Positions 27,375 to 36,594 of a stretch of 64,000 nt of DNA are shown one piece after another. The translations under genes were made by a program, and so were the position numbers. The stretch spans positions 2,170,001 through 2,234,000 of the forward strand of contig NZ_CP157199.1 of NCBI RefSeq assembly GCF_039954625.1, written 5' to 3'. Positions within the stretch are counted from its first letter, which is position 1; each line of letters opens with the position of its first letter. The notes beneath the pieces are model-generated. The model made no database searches and was not told the DNA's origin. It was given only the letters and a program-made list of their open reading frames with translations. Origin of the DNA: Pontimicrobium sp. SW4 (GTDB lineage Bacteria > Bacteroidota > Bacteroidia > Flavobacteriales > Flavobacteriaceae).

Positions 27375-28301
27375 TTAACTATTCTTAACTGTTTGTATAA
27401 ATATATCGCTTGCTGTTGGTACCAACTCATTAAAATGATTTACTTCTGCTTTCGAAGTTAAAAACCTCAATAAGTCATTAGAAGTATCATTATCATTAAG
27501 CTTTATTTTTAATTTTAAATCGTCGTTTAATGATTTATAACTCGCTTTTGAAACCTCGAATTTTTCTTTTATTAAATTGGTTAAACCTGCTTCATTATTA
27601 GTCACAAGACCAACCTCAAAAGTATTCGTTTTAAACTGCCTTTTAATATCTTGAAGCTTACCATCCAATATTTTATTAGATTCATGAATTAACGCAATAT
27701 GGTCGCATAATTCTTCAACCGATTCCATACGATGCGTAGAAAAAATAACAGTTGCTCCTTCTTCTCTTAATTGAAGAATTTCATCTTTTATCAAATTAGC
27801 ATTTATAGGGTCAAAACCTGAAAAGGGTTCGTCAAAAATCAATAACTTTGGTTGATGCAAAACAGTTACTACGAACTGAATTTTTTGTGCCATACCTTTA
27901 GATAATTCCTGAATTTTCTTATTCCACCAATCACCAATTTCTAATTTTTCAAACCAATATTTTAAACGTTTTTTTGCTTCGCTTTTGCTCATACCCTTTA
28001 ATTGAGCAAGATATAAAGCTTGCTCACCAACTTTCATAGATTTGTATAAACCACGCTCTTCAGGCAAGTATCCAATATCTTTAATATGATGCGATTGTAA
28101 AGGTTGCCCATCTAGCATAACATTACCTGTATCTGGCATTGTAATTTGGTTGATAACTCTAATTAAAGTAGTTTTTCCAGCTCCATTTGGCCCTAATAAA
28201 CCAAATATGCTTCCTTTTGGAACCTCAATAGATACATTATTTAAGGCTGTAAATTTTCCAAAGTTTTTAGAGACCGAATTGGCCACTAATAAGTTATTCA
28301 T
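27375..28301 (-). CDS. ABC transporter ATP-binding protein (NatA-like)
   Basis: A 308-residue ABC ATPase. Walker A GLLGPNGAGKTT (about 34-45), the Q-loop region IGYLPEERGLY, the signature ELSKGMAQK, Walker B LLIFDEPFSG and the switch His in FSTHRM. A 90-residue C-terminal extension (from about 215) is typical of NatA-type exporters (the DUF4162 region). It is the first gene of the leftward ABC-MscS-regulator operon. The 280-base gap before it holds two terminators that belong to dnaJ. Confidence 0.92.
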   Translation of the reverse strand: MNNLLVANSVSKNFGKFTALNNVSIEVPKGSIFGLLGPNGAGKTTLIRVINQITMPDTGNVMLDGQPLQSHHIKDIGYLPEERGLYKSMKVGEQALYLAQLKGMSKSEAKKRLKYWFEKLEIGDWWNKKIQELSKGMAQKIQFVVTVLHQPKLLIFDEPFSGFDPINANLIKDEILQLREEGATVIFSTHRMESVEELCDHIALIHESNKILDGKLQDIKRQFKTNTFEVGLVTNNEAGLTNLIKEKFEVSKASYKSLNDDLKLKIKLNDNDTSNDLLRFLTSKAEVNHFNELVPTASDIFIQTVKNS

Positions 28302-28397
28302 TTAAATATATTTAGTGTTTAAAATAAGTCTTGTAAAGATATTAAATGTTACAAGAACTTATCCTTTTTTTAAAAATAGAATTGTATAAAAACAAAA

Positions 28398-28423
28398 CCC
28401 ACCCTTAAAAAATTAAGGATGGG
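28398..28423 (-). terminator. Terminator downstream of dnaJ, distal
   Basis: CCCACCCTTAA / TTAAGGATGGG, 11-bp stem with one mismatch and an AAAA loop. On the minus strand it is followed by TTTTGTTTTTAT. Confidence 0.7.
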
Positions 28424-28445
28424 AAAAATTGCTATGAAAAAGAAA

Positions 28446-28475
28446 AATTACTACTAATTAAAACTAGTAGTAATT
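28446..28475 (-). terminator. Terminator downstream of dnaJ, proximal
   Basis: AATTACTACTA / TAGTAGTAATT, a perfect 11-bp but A/T-rich stem with an 8-base loop. On the minus strand it is followed by TTTCTTTTTC. It forms a tandem pair with the stem at 28398-28423. Confidence 0.6.
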
Positions 28476-28581
28476 CAAATATACAGTTTTTTCTTAAATA
28501 ATTCTTAAAATGAGATATTATCTTAAGCAATACTCTAAATAGAAAGAAATATATTACAATTTAGAATAACTTGATATTATA

Positions 28582-29697
28582 TTAAGAAAACATGTCTTTA
28601 ACTTTTTCAAAAAATGACCTATCTGTGCTTTCAGGTTTAGGCTCGAAATGCTCATCATCTCTCATATTTTCGAAAAACTCTTTTTGCTGTTTACTTAGTG
28701 TTTTAGGTGTCCAAACATTAACATGTACTAATAAATCGCCTTTACCATAACCGTTAATGCTAGGAATTCCTTTACCTCTTAAACGCAATATTTTTCCAGA
28801 TTGAACTCCCGCTTCTACTTTAATTCTCACTTTTCCAGTAACAGTATCTATTTCTTTCGAAGTTCCTAAAACCGCATCTGGATAGCTTATATATAAATCG
28901 TAATGTAAGTTATCACCTTCTCGCTGTAATGTTGAATGATCCTCTTCAGAAATAGCAACTAATAAATCACCAGAAATTCCATTTCCAGGAGCTTCATTTC
29001 CTTTTCCTGAAACCTTTAATTGCATACCATCTACAACTCCAGCTGGAATTTTAATAGATACTGTTTCTTCTTCAATAATTAAACCTTGTGCATCTGCTCC
29101 AGCAGGTTTTTTATCAATGGTTTGTCCAGCTCCTCCACATACATTACATGGTGCTGAAGTTTGCATTCTTCCTAAAATAGTATTTGTAACTCTAGTAATT
29201 TGACCAGAACCTTGACAGGTTGGACAGGTTTTATAAGTAGTACCTTTGGCTTGTTTTTTTCGCTTTACTTTTACTTTTTTCTCAACACCATTAGCAATTT
29301 CTTCAAGTGTTAATTTCACTCTAATACGTAAATTACTTCCTTTTATAACACGTTGTCTTTGACCTCCAAATCCTGAAAATCCACCACCTCCAAAAGCACC
29401 TCCAAAAATATCTCCAAATTGACTAAAAATATCGTCCATATTCATACCTCCACCACCAAAGCCACCTGCTCCATCAAAGGCTTGATGACCAAATTGATCG
29501 TAACGTGCTTTTTTATCAGCATCACTCAATACTTCATAAGCTTCAGCAGCTAATTTGAATTTTTCTTCAGCCTCTTTATTATCTGGGTTCTTGTCAGGGT
29601 GATATTTTAAAGCTTGCTTTCTATATGCTTTTTTTATTTCAGCAGCAGTAGCTCCTTTAGTTAGCCCTAATATTTCGTAATAGTCTTGCTTTGCCAT
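28582..29697 (-). CDS. dnaJ: Chaperone DnaJ
   Basis: Hsp40 co-chaperone that stimulates DnaK. The J domain has HPD at 33-35; a Gly/Phe-rich segment (about 74-115) and the C-terminal peptide-binding domains follow. Total length is 371. The zinc region contains only two CxxCxGxG motifs (TCPTCQGSG and PCNVCGGAG) instead of four, so one of the two usual zinc centres appears to be missing; the two retained are adjacent and would form a single site. I believe this reduced form is common in flavobacteria. It follows grpE by four bases, with no dnaK in the window. Confidence 0.95.
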   Translation of the reverse strand: MAKQDYYEILGLTKGATAAEIKKAYRKQALKYHPDKNPDNKEAEEKFKLAAEAYEVLSDADKKARYDQFGHQAFDGAGGFGGGGMNMDDIFSQFGDIFGGAFGGGGFSGFGGQRQRVIKGSNLRIRVKLTLEEIANGVEKKVKVKRKKQAKGTTYKTCPTCQGSGQITRVTNTILGRMQTSAPCNVCGGAGQTIDKKPAGADAQGLIIEEETVSIKIPAGVVDGMQLKVSGKGNEAPGNGISGDLLVAISEEDHSTLQREGDNLHYDLYISYPDAVLGTSKEIDTVTGKVRIKVEAGVQSGKILRLRGKGIPSINGYGKGDLLVHVNVWTPKTLSKQQKEFFENMRDDEHFEPKPESTDRSFFEKVKDMFS

Positions 29698-29701
29698 ATA
29701 T

Positions 29702-30241
29702 TTATTGTCCTATAACCACTTTTGGAAAACGAATTACTTTGTCACCTAAAGCATATCCTTTTTCAATTACATCTATAATTTTACCTTTAAGGTCTTTACT
29801 TGGAGCTGGTATTTGAGTAACAGCTTCATGATTATCGGCATTAAACACATCACCTTTTTTTACTTTAATTTGCGACAACCCCTTTTGTTCCAAAGTAGTT
29901 AGCAATTTTTGATAAATTAGTAATACACCTTTCCTAAGTTCTTCCGCTTCTTTGTCTTCATCAATATGTAACAATGCGCGTTCAAAATCATCAAGTATAG
30001 GTAACATCGACACCATAACATCTTCTCCTGCTGTTTTAAATAGCTCTATACGCTCTTTAGCAGTACGTCTTTTATAGTTTTCAAACTCAGCAAACAAGCG
30101 TAAGAATTTGTCTTTTTCAGATTTTAATTCTTCTTGTAACTGCTCTTCAGCAGTTTGTTTTGGCGCTTCCTCAACCTGTGTCTCTTGCTGCACATCTATT
30201 TGCTCTTCTATCACTTCTTCTTTTTTACTTTTCTTACTCAT
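29702..30241 (-). CDS. grpE: Nucleotide exchange factor GrpE
   Basis: A 179-residue DnaK nucleotide exchange factor. An acidic, low-complexity N-terminus (1-35) leads into the long coiled coil ([25 protein letters not shown]), the four-helix region and the C-terminal beta-wing (DHEAV-type [30 protein letters not shown]). It forms an operon with dnaJ. The promoter carries an exact -7 box (30288-30295) with a TTTG at -33; no CIRCE-type palindrome was noticed. Confidence 0.95.
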   Translation of the reverse strand: MSKKSKKEEVIEEQIDVQQETQVEEAPKQTAEEQLQEELKSEKDKFLRLFAEFENYKRRTAKERIELFKTAGEDVMVSMLPILDDFERALLHIDEDKEAEELRKGVLLIYQKLLTTLEQKGLSQIKVKKGDVFNADNHEAVTQIPAPSKDLKGKIIDVIEKGYALGDKVIRFPKVVIGQ

Positions 30242-30287
30242 GTTTTTTCAACTAAAGTTTTAAAAAATCAATACTTAATACAGTTGG

Positions 30288-30320
30288 CAAAAGTACTGCC
30301 ATTATTATTAAAATGTCAAA
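30288..30320 (-). promoter_or_regulatory. Promoter of grpE-dnaJ
   Basis: On the minus strand TTTG (30317-30320), a 21-base spacer and TACTTTTG (30288-30295). This is a full match to the Bacteroidota -33/-7 promoter, 46 bases before the grpE ATG. Confidence 0.7.
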
Positions 30321-30372
30321 ATGTCACAAAATATTTTCACATCTTTTTAACTTTTCTAATGTATCGAATTAG

Positions 30373-30380
30373 TATTTTTG
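30373..30380 (+). promoter_or_regulatory. -7 element for the YceI-like gene
   Basis: TATTTTTG, an exact TAnnTTTG match 26 bases before the ATG at 30407. Divergent from the grpE promoter. Confidence 0.55.
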
Positions 30381-30406
30381 CTCAAACACTATAAAAAACA
30401 ACAACT

Positions 30407-31045
30407 ATGAACAAACCAGTTTTAAAAATTTTTACAATTTTAATGTTAACTATAGCTTTTGTAAGCTGTAAAAACAAAGCTGAAGAAGCTAAAACTACCG
30501 AAGCAACTGAGACTACTGAAGCTCAAGCTACTTCAATAAAATATATGGCAAATCCAGCTAACACATTAATTGAGTGGGCAGGATATAAGCCTACTGGACA
30601 ACATAACGGAACTATACTATTAGAATCTGGAGTATTTACAGTAAATAACGGTAAAATTGAAAGCGGAACATTTATAATTAATATGACTACATTAAAAGAT
30701 TATGATGGAAGTGAAAGATTAGAAGGTCACTTAAAAAGTGCTGACTTTTTTGATGTAGAAAAATATCCAAATGCTGCTTTTGAAGTAACTGGTTTAGAAG
30801 AGGTTGATGGTAAAACAATGCTTTCTGGAAATTTGACTCTAAAAGAAAAGAAAAATAACGTAACATTCCCTGTCACGTTTAGCGAAAAAGATGATATTTT
30901 CACATTAACAAGCGAAACATTTACAATAGATCGCTCTAAATGGGATGTAAAATATGGATCAAAATCGTTTTTTGATAATTTAGGAGACAAATTTATTAAC
31001 GATGACATTGAATTAAAGATTGTTGTTAACGCAAAGAAATCTTAA
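30407..31045 (+). CDS. YceI-like lipoprotein
   Basis: A 212-residue lipoprotein. The lipobox IAFVSC places the lipid at Cys 22, followed by a Thr/Glu/Ala-rich linker (to about 45) and the YceI lipocalin-like barrel (IEWAGYKPTGQHNGT, GSERLEGHLKSADFFDV, YPNAAFEVTG, FTIDRSKWDVKYGS, DDIELKI). YceI proteins bind long isoprenoid-type lipids in the periplasm; ligand here unknown. A strong symmetrical terminator follows, so the gene is probably monocistronic. Confidence 0.88.
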   Translation: MNKPVLKIFTILMLTIAFVSCKNKAEEAKTTEATETTEAQATSIKYMANPANTLIEWAGYKPTGQHNGTILLESGVFTVNNGKIESGTFIINMTTLKDYDGSERLEGHLKSADFFDVEKYPNAAFEVTGLEEVDGKTMLSGNLTLKEKKNNVTFPVTFSEKDDIFTLTSETFTIDRSKWDVKYGSKSFFDNLGDKFINDDIELKIVVNAKKS

Positions 31046-31066
31046 TATTAAGAAACCTTTAATTTT

Positions 31067-31098
31067 AAAAAAGCCACTCAAATTTGAGTGGCTTTTTT
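31067..31098 (+). terminator. Rho-independent terminator after the YceI-like gene
   Basis: A 32-base perfect palindrome: AAAAAAGCCACTCAAA followed by its complement. It gives a GC-containing stem with a T run in both directions. Confidence 0.85.
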
Positions 31099-31172
31099 AA
31101 TTTTCTAATAACCTTAACTTAAATTCAAATTGCTCATAACGCTGTTTCTTTGCTTTACTAAATAACTAAAAA

Positions 31173-31595
31173 ATGAAAAAAAATATTTTAATAGTTGGGT
31201 TATTAATTATAGCTCAATCTTGCACTATTAATGACACCAATGAATTAAACAGCAAAACCACAGAAAGCTGGGAATTAGTAAGTATAAACGAAAATATAAC
31301 TACTTCTCAAACTAATAACCATTTAAATATACATGAGCAATTGGTTTTACTAAATGATAGCCTTTTCTCACGAACTAGACAGTCCAATTCTAATTTTTGG
31401 AGATTAAATGGCACTTACAACTATATGATAGTAAATGGCACAAAATATATAGTGTTTCAATACAATGAAAAAAGTAGTATTATTGGCAATTGCTCTAAAA
31501 ATCTAAACGAAGTATTTGTTTTTGAATCTGAAAATAGAATTAGTAATACTTGGTATGAATGTGGTGGTCCAAAATTAATTTATCACAAAAACTAA
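31173..31595 (+). CDS. Putative lipoprotein, unknown
   Basis: A 140-residue protein with a short lipoprotein signal (MKKNILIVGLLIIAQSC, lipid at Cys 17). The body has alternating beta strands (SWELVSIN, EQLVLLND, WRLNGTYNYM, KYIVFQY) and two further Cys (GNCSKN and WYECGG) likely to pair. It resembles small lipocalin-like lipoproteins of Bacteroidota, without a confident family match. Independent short transcript between the YceI terminator and the next secreted gene. Confidence 0.55.
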   Translation: MKKNILIVGLLIIAQSCTINDTNELNSKTTESWELVSINENITTSQTNNHLNIHEQLVLLNDSLFSRTRQSNSNFWRLNGTYNYMIVNGTKYIVFQYNEKSSIIGNCSKNLNEVFVFESENRISNTWYECGGPKLIYHKN

Positions 31596-31685
31596 TTTTG
31601 ACACATAGTTAAAACTATCTTAAGCTTCACTTATCATAAAAAATTATATAGTATTTTCATTATTTAAACATTAAACCGTTTGATA

Positions 31686-32087
31686 ATGAAAGTCTTGTTT
31701 TTATTTACTGCTTTAAGCTTGGGTCTATCTATTCAGGCACAAGTTAATGACAAAATTACCACTATTGAGTTTGTTGAAGTTGTTAACAACAACAAAGAAG
31801 AGGCTTTATTCTATTTTCGAAATAACTGGAAAGCACTTAGGGATAAAGCGATTACAAAAAACTACATACACTCTTATCAGCTACTAGAAACACCGAAAAG
31901 TGATGAAGCTCCTTTTCAAATACTATTGATAACCACTTACTTAAACAAAACACAATACGATCAACGAGAAAACCATTTTCAAGAATTAATTAAAGAAAAA
32001 GGAGACCTGAAATTATTAAATAATAAAAAGCCTAAAGAGTTTAGAAAAAGCTTATTTAGTAAAGACATGGTAAGACATTGGAATTAA
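31686..32087 (+). CDS. Small secreted protein, unknown
   Basis: A 133-residue protein with a signal peptide (MKVLFLFTALSLGLSIQAQ). The rest is helical and charged (VVNNNKEEALFYFRNNWKAL, QYDQRENHFQELI) and ends in RKSLFSKDMVRHWN. No family recognised. The ATG at 31686 is chosen over an in-frame TTG two codons earlier because it begins the signal peptide. Confidence 0.55.
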   Translation: MKVLFLFTALSLGLSIQAQVNDKITTIEFVEVVNNNKEEALFYFRNNWKALRDKAITKNYIHSYQLLETPKSDEAPFQILLITTYLNKTQYDQRENHFQELIKEKGDLKLLNNKKPKEFRKSLFSKDMVRHWN

Positions 32088-32425
32088 TACAATCAAGAAG
32101 CCTATATTTTGAAAATGGTGTTCATCATGGGGCTTCACTGTTAGTAAATGAGCGAGTTGAGAACTCTGTTGATGAAAACTAAAAAGCTGTTAAAACATTC
32201 TAGATAAATTATAAAAACTAAAACTTATTAAGCATAAAAAACAGCTTACAACCTTATTTAGTATTTACATACATAAATGCATTAAGATAAAATGATTATA
32301 TTTAAACTTCTTAGCTCCCTCTAAGATTCTTCTTAATAGCATATAATTTTCTAAAAAAACATGCAATGATTTTACTTTTTAGTAGAGATCATAGTGTCAA
32401 ATTGTAACACTCTAAGAAAATAGTT
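32088..32425. other. 338-base gap before the nuclease/ATPase operon
   Basis: No ORF, tRNA or clear promoter seen. It holds an 8-bp inverted repeat, AAGCTGTT (32184-32191) / AACAGCTT (32240-32247), 48 bases apart. The region just before the operon start (ATCATAGTGTCAAATTGTAAC) has no TAnnTTTG box, unlike most core genes here. Confidence 0.4.
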
Positions 32426-34405
32426 ATGTCTAATATTAATAAAGATAAAAAACTAATCAACGCTCATACACATGTCTTTACAGGTAATTTTGTACCTCCA
32501 TATTTAGCAAAAACGATAGTTCCTTGGCCTTTTTTCTATCTTTTACATACAGGATGGATTATTAATCAGTTTAAAAAATACTATAAAGAAAAGTATAAAA
32601 ACCAATTTGGTAATAGTACTGATGAAGATGAAAAAGATATTCTATGGAAAGCCATTTACAAAGAAAAACACAAAAATCGAAAAAATGTAAATAGACGTTT
32701 CTTTATTTCGAGCCGACCATACCTCAACATTCCGTATAAAATAATAGTTTTTTGGCTTACTGTTATTGCTGTTCTATTTTTGATAGAATTTCTCACACAT
32801 TTTTTCCCTTTAGCCGAAAAAACTTCAGAAAAAATAGCAAGCTTTAAGGATACACTACACTCATACTACTTATATTTTGATTTCAGTAAAATCATAAAAG
32901 CAATATGGGTTGCAGCTGTTCTATGGTTTTTTAAACCAAGTAGAAAAACAGTATTTCTAGTGCTTAAAAGTTTATTCCCAATCGTTAAAAAATTGTCTAG
33001 CAAAAAATTAAAGCATCTTTTAGACCGCTATTTCTTATTAGGACGCTTTACTTTTTACGGAACACAAAGAAAAATAGCTCAGCGTGTATTACATCAGTTA
33101 CCTCCAGATTCTGGTATCGTTATTTTACCAATGGATATGGAATATATGGGTGCTGGTAAGAGTAAAATGACTAAAGAAATTCTTAAAACTAAAGAGGCAA
33201 ATATTTTAAATAAAGAAATTGAAGAGGGAAATCCTTATGATAATAAGTGGACAGAATACGATTATCAGGATATTTATAAATACCAAATGCGTGAAATATG
33301 GCAATTTGCTAAAAAACCAAAAGATAAAAAACTAAAAAAATCTTACTACCCATTTGTTTTTATTGATCCACGCCGTGTTGAAGAAGAGGGCAAAGGCTTT
33401 TTTGACTATGAAATAGTAGGTAACAGAATGAAACTTAAAGATTGTTTTATTAAAACTTACATGGAGAATCGTAATTTTAGCGGATTTAAAATTTATCCTG
33501 CACTAGGCTATTATCCTTTTGATCCATATTTATTACCCATCTGGCGTTATGCATCAGAAAACAATATCCCTATAATGACGCATTGTGTTATGGGAACAAT
33601 TTATTATCGTGGATCTAAAAAGAAATCATGGAATTATCATCCAGTTTTCCAACAAGAATATAGTAAAGATGTTTATGAACCAATGCTTTTGCCACAAGTT
33701 AAAAATGTAGATTTTCAATTTAATTTTACGCATCCATTAAATTATTTATGCCTTGTAGAAGAGCAATTCTTAGCAACAATAATTCGTGATAGCAATCCAA
33801 AACATGACTTAAAAAAGCTTTTTGGTTATTCCGAGACTGATGGCACTTTAGCATATAATTTATCCAATCTAAAAATATGTTTGGCTCATTTTGGAGGCGA
33901 AGAAGAATGGGCAAAATATATGGAATCTGATCGCCACACGTATAGCCAACGCTTGATTCGTGAACCAAAAGAAGCCATAAACTTCATGAAAAATTCTAGC
34001 AAAGAATTTTCATGGTATAAACTCAATACACTTTGGGATGAAACCGATTGGTATTCTCTTATCTGTAGTCTACTAATTAACTATGAGAATATGTATGCCG
34101 ATATCAGTTATATTATAAGCAAGCCATCTATTTATCCTTTACTGAAAACTTCTCTAGAAAAAGGTGAGAATTACCATAAAGAACATCTAAAATATTTGGC
34201 CGAACCTTTAGATAATAAAAAAGCAAAACACTTAACAGGAAAAAATAAACTGAGAAGTCGAATTTTATTTGGCACCGATTTTTATGTTGTTCGCAATCAT
34301 AACTCAGACAAAGATTTATATACCCAAATAACCTCCTATTTAAGTCAAGAAGATTTTAATCTTATAGCTAGAGAGAACACGCATAATTATTTATCCCGCA
34401 ATTAA
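32426..34405 (+). CDS. Amidohydrolase-superfamily protein with inserted membrane hairpin
   Basis: A 659-residue metal-dependent TIM-barrel hydrolase of the Amidohydro_2 type. Ligand positions: HTH at 14-16 (INAHTH), Lys 355 in GFKIYP, His 386 in IMTHC, His 488 in LAHFGG and Asp 618 in FGTDFY. Between the first strand and the rest of the barrel, residues about 104-126 and 153-170 are hydrophobic, flanked by basic residues, so the enzyme is probably inserted in the inner membrane with the active site in the cytoplasm. Length is about twice the usual 300-350. It is the first gene of an operon: the HNH-ATPase gene follows after 11 bases. Substrate unknown. Membership in a defence operon is inference. 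Confidence 0.75.
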   Translation: MSNINKDKKLINAHTHVFTGNFVPPYLAKTIVPWPFFYLLHTGWIINQFKKYYKEKYKNQFGNSTDEDEKDILWKAIYKEKHKNRKNVNRRFFISSRPYLNIPYKIIVFWLTVIAVLFLIEFLTHFFPLAEKTSEKIASFKDTLHSYYLYFDFSKIIKAIWVAAVLWFFKPSRKTVFLVLKSLFPIVKKLSSKKLKHLLDRYFLLGRFTFYGTQRKIAQRVLHQLPPDSGIVILPMDMEYMGAGKSKMTKEILKTKEANILNKEIEEGNPYDNKWTEYDYQDIYKYQMREIWQFAKKPKDKKLKKSYYPFVFIDPRRVEEEGKGFFDYEIVGNRMKLKDCFIKTYMENRNFSGFKIYPALGYYPFDPYLLPIWRYASENNIPIMTHCVMGTIYYRGSKKKSWNYHPVFQQEYSKDVYEPMLLPQVKNVDFQFNFTHPLNYLCLVEEQFLATIIRDSNPKHDLKKLFGYSETDGTLAYNLSNLKICLAHFGGEEEWAKYMESDRHTYSQRLIREPKEAINFMKNSSKEFSWYKLNTLWDETDWYSLICSLLINYENMYADISYIISKPSIYPLLKTSLEKGENYHKEHLKYLAEPLDNKKAKHLTGKNKLRSRILFGTDFYVVRNHNSDKDLYTQITSYLSQEDFNLIARENTHNYLSRN

Positions 34406-34416
34406 AACAAGACAGC

Positions 34417-36591
34417 ATGATTTACGTAGACAGAAACAAAATACCAATACCCTATTTACTTTTAGAATCTAGTAGCAATCGGTTTGATTTAGAAATTCGA
34501 AATCGCCTTGAGAACACAGGAAAATATAAGCAAGCTCGATATAAAGCCAATCATAACATTTTACAAAAGCTAAGACCTGATCTTGAACAATTATTTAATG
34601 GTAAATGCTGTTATTGTGAATCCCGAATTGAACGAAAAGATGTAGATCACTTCAGACCAAAATCTAGTGTTGTTGATGATAATAAAGGAGCCAATGATGG
34701 ATATTATTGGCTAACTTATAAATGGTTTAATCTTTATTTAAGCTGTACAGTTTGTAATCGTTATAAATCAAATTACTTCCCCGTAAAAGGGAAACGTCTT
34801 CTACCTCCAAATGTTTCAACATACCTTGACTACGAAGCTTTAAAACAGTATGTCGAAAAAGAGGAAGCAATGCTAATTGATCCCTGTGACCCACGAGCAC
34901 ATGAAACATTAAATTTTAAATACGATGCAGATGGTAGTATTATTCCTCAAAATGAAAAGGCAGAATATAGCATTCAATTTTTTGGACTTAACAGGGAAGA
35001 TTTAGTAAAGAATAGAAAAGAACTCATTAATTATATCAAAGTTATAATTTCGTATATCACATTTACTAGTAATCATTCAAATCATCTTAAGGATCTTTTA
35101 GGTTTATTAGATGAAAAAAGCGCTTTTCTTGGGCTATCTAGACAATATATTGCTGAATGGTATGTCGCTAATAAAAAGTTGATTTTTTCTGAATACCCAG
35201 ACTTTAATAAAGAATTTTTAAAAGCCCTTGAAAATAATATTCCTTCTCTAAATACTCTCACAGGAATAACCGAGTTAGAAGTCGAATCCTCAATTCATAA
35301 ACAGTCTATCAAAAGCCCTGATCTTGAATCAAAAACTAAATTTTTAAAATTTATAGATTGGATTGAAATCAAAAATTTTAAGTGTATTGATGAAATGACT
35401 TTAAAAATTGATACACCTATTGAAGGTAAAGGCGAAAACAGTATTTTACTTATTGGTGAAAATGGTGTTGGAAAAAGCACGGTACTTCAAGCAATTGCTT
35501 TAGCCATGATAGGTCAAGAACAACTTAATAAGCTTAACCTTGGTAAACTTTCAAATCTTATTCGTCGAAATTCCAGAGCACGAAAAGCAACTATAAGAGT
35601 AAAGTTTAATGATGATGATATTGTTGAAGTTGTTATAACTAAGAAAGAAATAACGACAAATAGAGCAACTCTTGTAAAGCCAACGGTTGGCATAGGATCC
35701 ATTAGGAGACTTCCAGAAAAAGAAGAATCTGTAACTTTTAATAGTGACCCATCTCGAATAATGAGCCTTTTTAGACATGATGTGATTTATCCAGATATTC
35801 AACCTTGGTTAGGCAATACCGAACTGGTAGATACCGATCAGTTTAACGAAGCTGCTAAAACCATCATTGAAATGCTCATGATTCCAACAGAATTAATTGG
35901 TAAAGAGCGTTTATTAAACCGTAAAAATGGTAAGCTTACCATTAATATTGGTAATGGACCTGAGTCTATTAATAGCCTATGCGATGGTTATAGATCTGTG
36001 ATTGCCTATGCCTTATATATCATGCGTTCTTTTTCTGTACATTGGAGCAGTACTTATAATGCTGAAGGCATTGTTATTATTGACGAAATTGGCAACCATT
36101 TACATCCAACATGGAAAATTAGAGTTGTATCTCTATTACGTGCATTATTCCCAAGAACAATGTTTATTATTAGTACACACGACCCTTTATGCTTGAGGAG
36201 TGCTCGACCTGGTGAAGTTTGGGTAATGAATAAAGATGAAGAAACCAATGACATCGTTATTAACCAAAGAGATATTCCACCTGGAATGCCTATCGAAGAT
36301 TTACTTCTTGGCAATTGGTTTAAGATGGAAACCACACTTGACGAAAGCACACTTAATATTATCAACAAACACAATTCTCTCATGCTGGAGAATAAAAATA
36401 CTAACAAAGCAGAAATAAAAGATATTGAGAGTCAATTGGAGGATCGAATGAAGTATGTTGGTGGTCAAGGACTTTTTAAAAGTTTCGTAAAGACTATGGA
36501 TAGTGTCTTGGAAGACACCGACGAGGCTTTTGACAAAAGTCTGATGCAGAAAAAAATACAGGAAAAATTAGAACGAAAATTAAAACACTAG
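34417..36591 (+). CDS. HNH nuclease fused to SMC/ABC-like ATPase (PtuB-PtuA-like fusion)
   Basis: A 724-residue fusion. Residues 60-125 form an HNH domain: CCYCES (64-69), VDHFRPK (76-82) and LSCTVCN (108-114), four zinc-binding Cys plus the catalytic His of DH. Residues about 315-620 form an AAA ATPase of the SMC-like/COG3950 type: IEIKNFKCI (316-324), Walker A GENGVGKST (347-355), a signature-like SLCDGYRS (520-527), Walker B IVIIDEIG (552-559) and sensor His in STHDP (587-591). The C-terminal 100 residues are charged and helical. In Septu and retron Ec78 the ATPase (PtuA) and HNH (PtuB) are separate proteins; here they are joined, with the HNH first. It lies between the amidohydrolase and a second HNH gene. 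Confidence 0.82.
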   Translation: MIYVDRNKIPIPYLLLESSSNRFDLEIRNRLENTGKYKQARYKANHNILQKLRPDLEQLFNGKCCYCESRIERKDVDHFRPKSSVVDDNKGANDGYYWLTYKWFNLYLSCTVCNRYKSNYFPVKGKRLLPPNVSTYLDYEALKQYVEKEEAMLIDPCDPRAHETLNFKYDADGSIIPQNEKAEYSIQFFGLNREDLVKNRKELINYIKVIISYITFTSNHSNHLKDLLGLLDEKSAFLGLSRQYIAEWYVANKKLIFSEYPDFNKEFLKALENNIPSLNTLTGITELEVESSIHKQSIKSPDLESKTKFLKFIDWIEIKNFKCIDEMTLKIDTPIEGKGENSILLIGENGVGKSTVLQAIALAMIGQEQLNKLNLGKLSNLIRRNSRARKATIRVKFNDDDIVEVVITKKEITTNRATLVKPTVGIGSIRRLPEKEESVTFNSDPSRIMSLFRHDVIYPDIQPWLGNTELVDTDQFNEAAKTIIEMLMIPTELIGKERLLNRKNGKLTINIGNGPESINSLCDGYRSVIAYALYIMRSFSVHWSSTYNAEGIVIIDEIGNHLHPTWKIRVVSLLRALFPRTMFIISTHDPLCLRSARPGEVWVMNKDEETNDIVINQRDIPPGMPIEDLLLGNWFKMETTLDESTLNIINKHNSLMLENKNTNKAEIKDIESQLEDRMKYVGGQGLFKSFVKTMDSVLEDTDEAFDKSLMQKKIQEKLERKLKH

Positions 36592-36594
36592 TCA

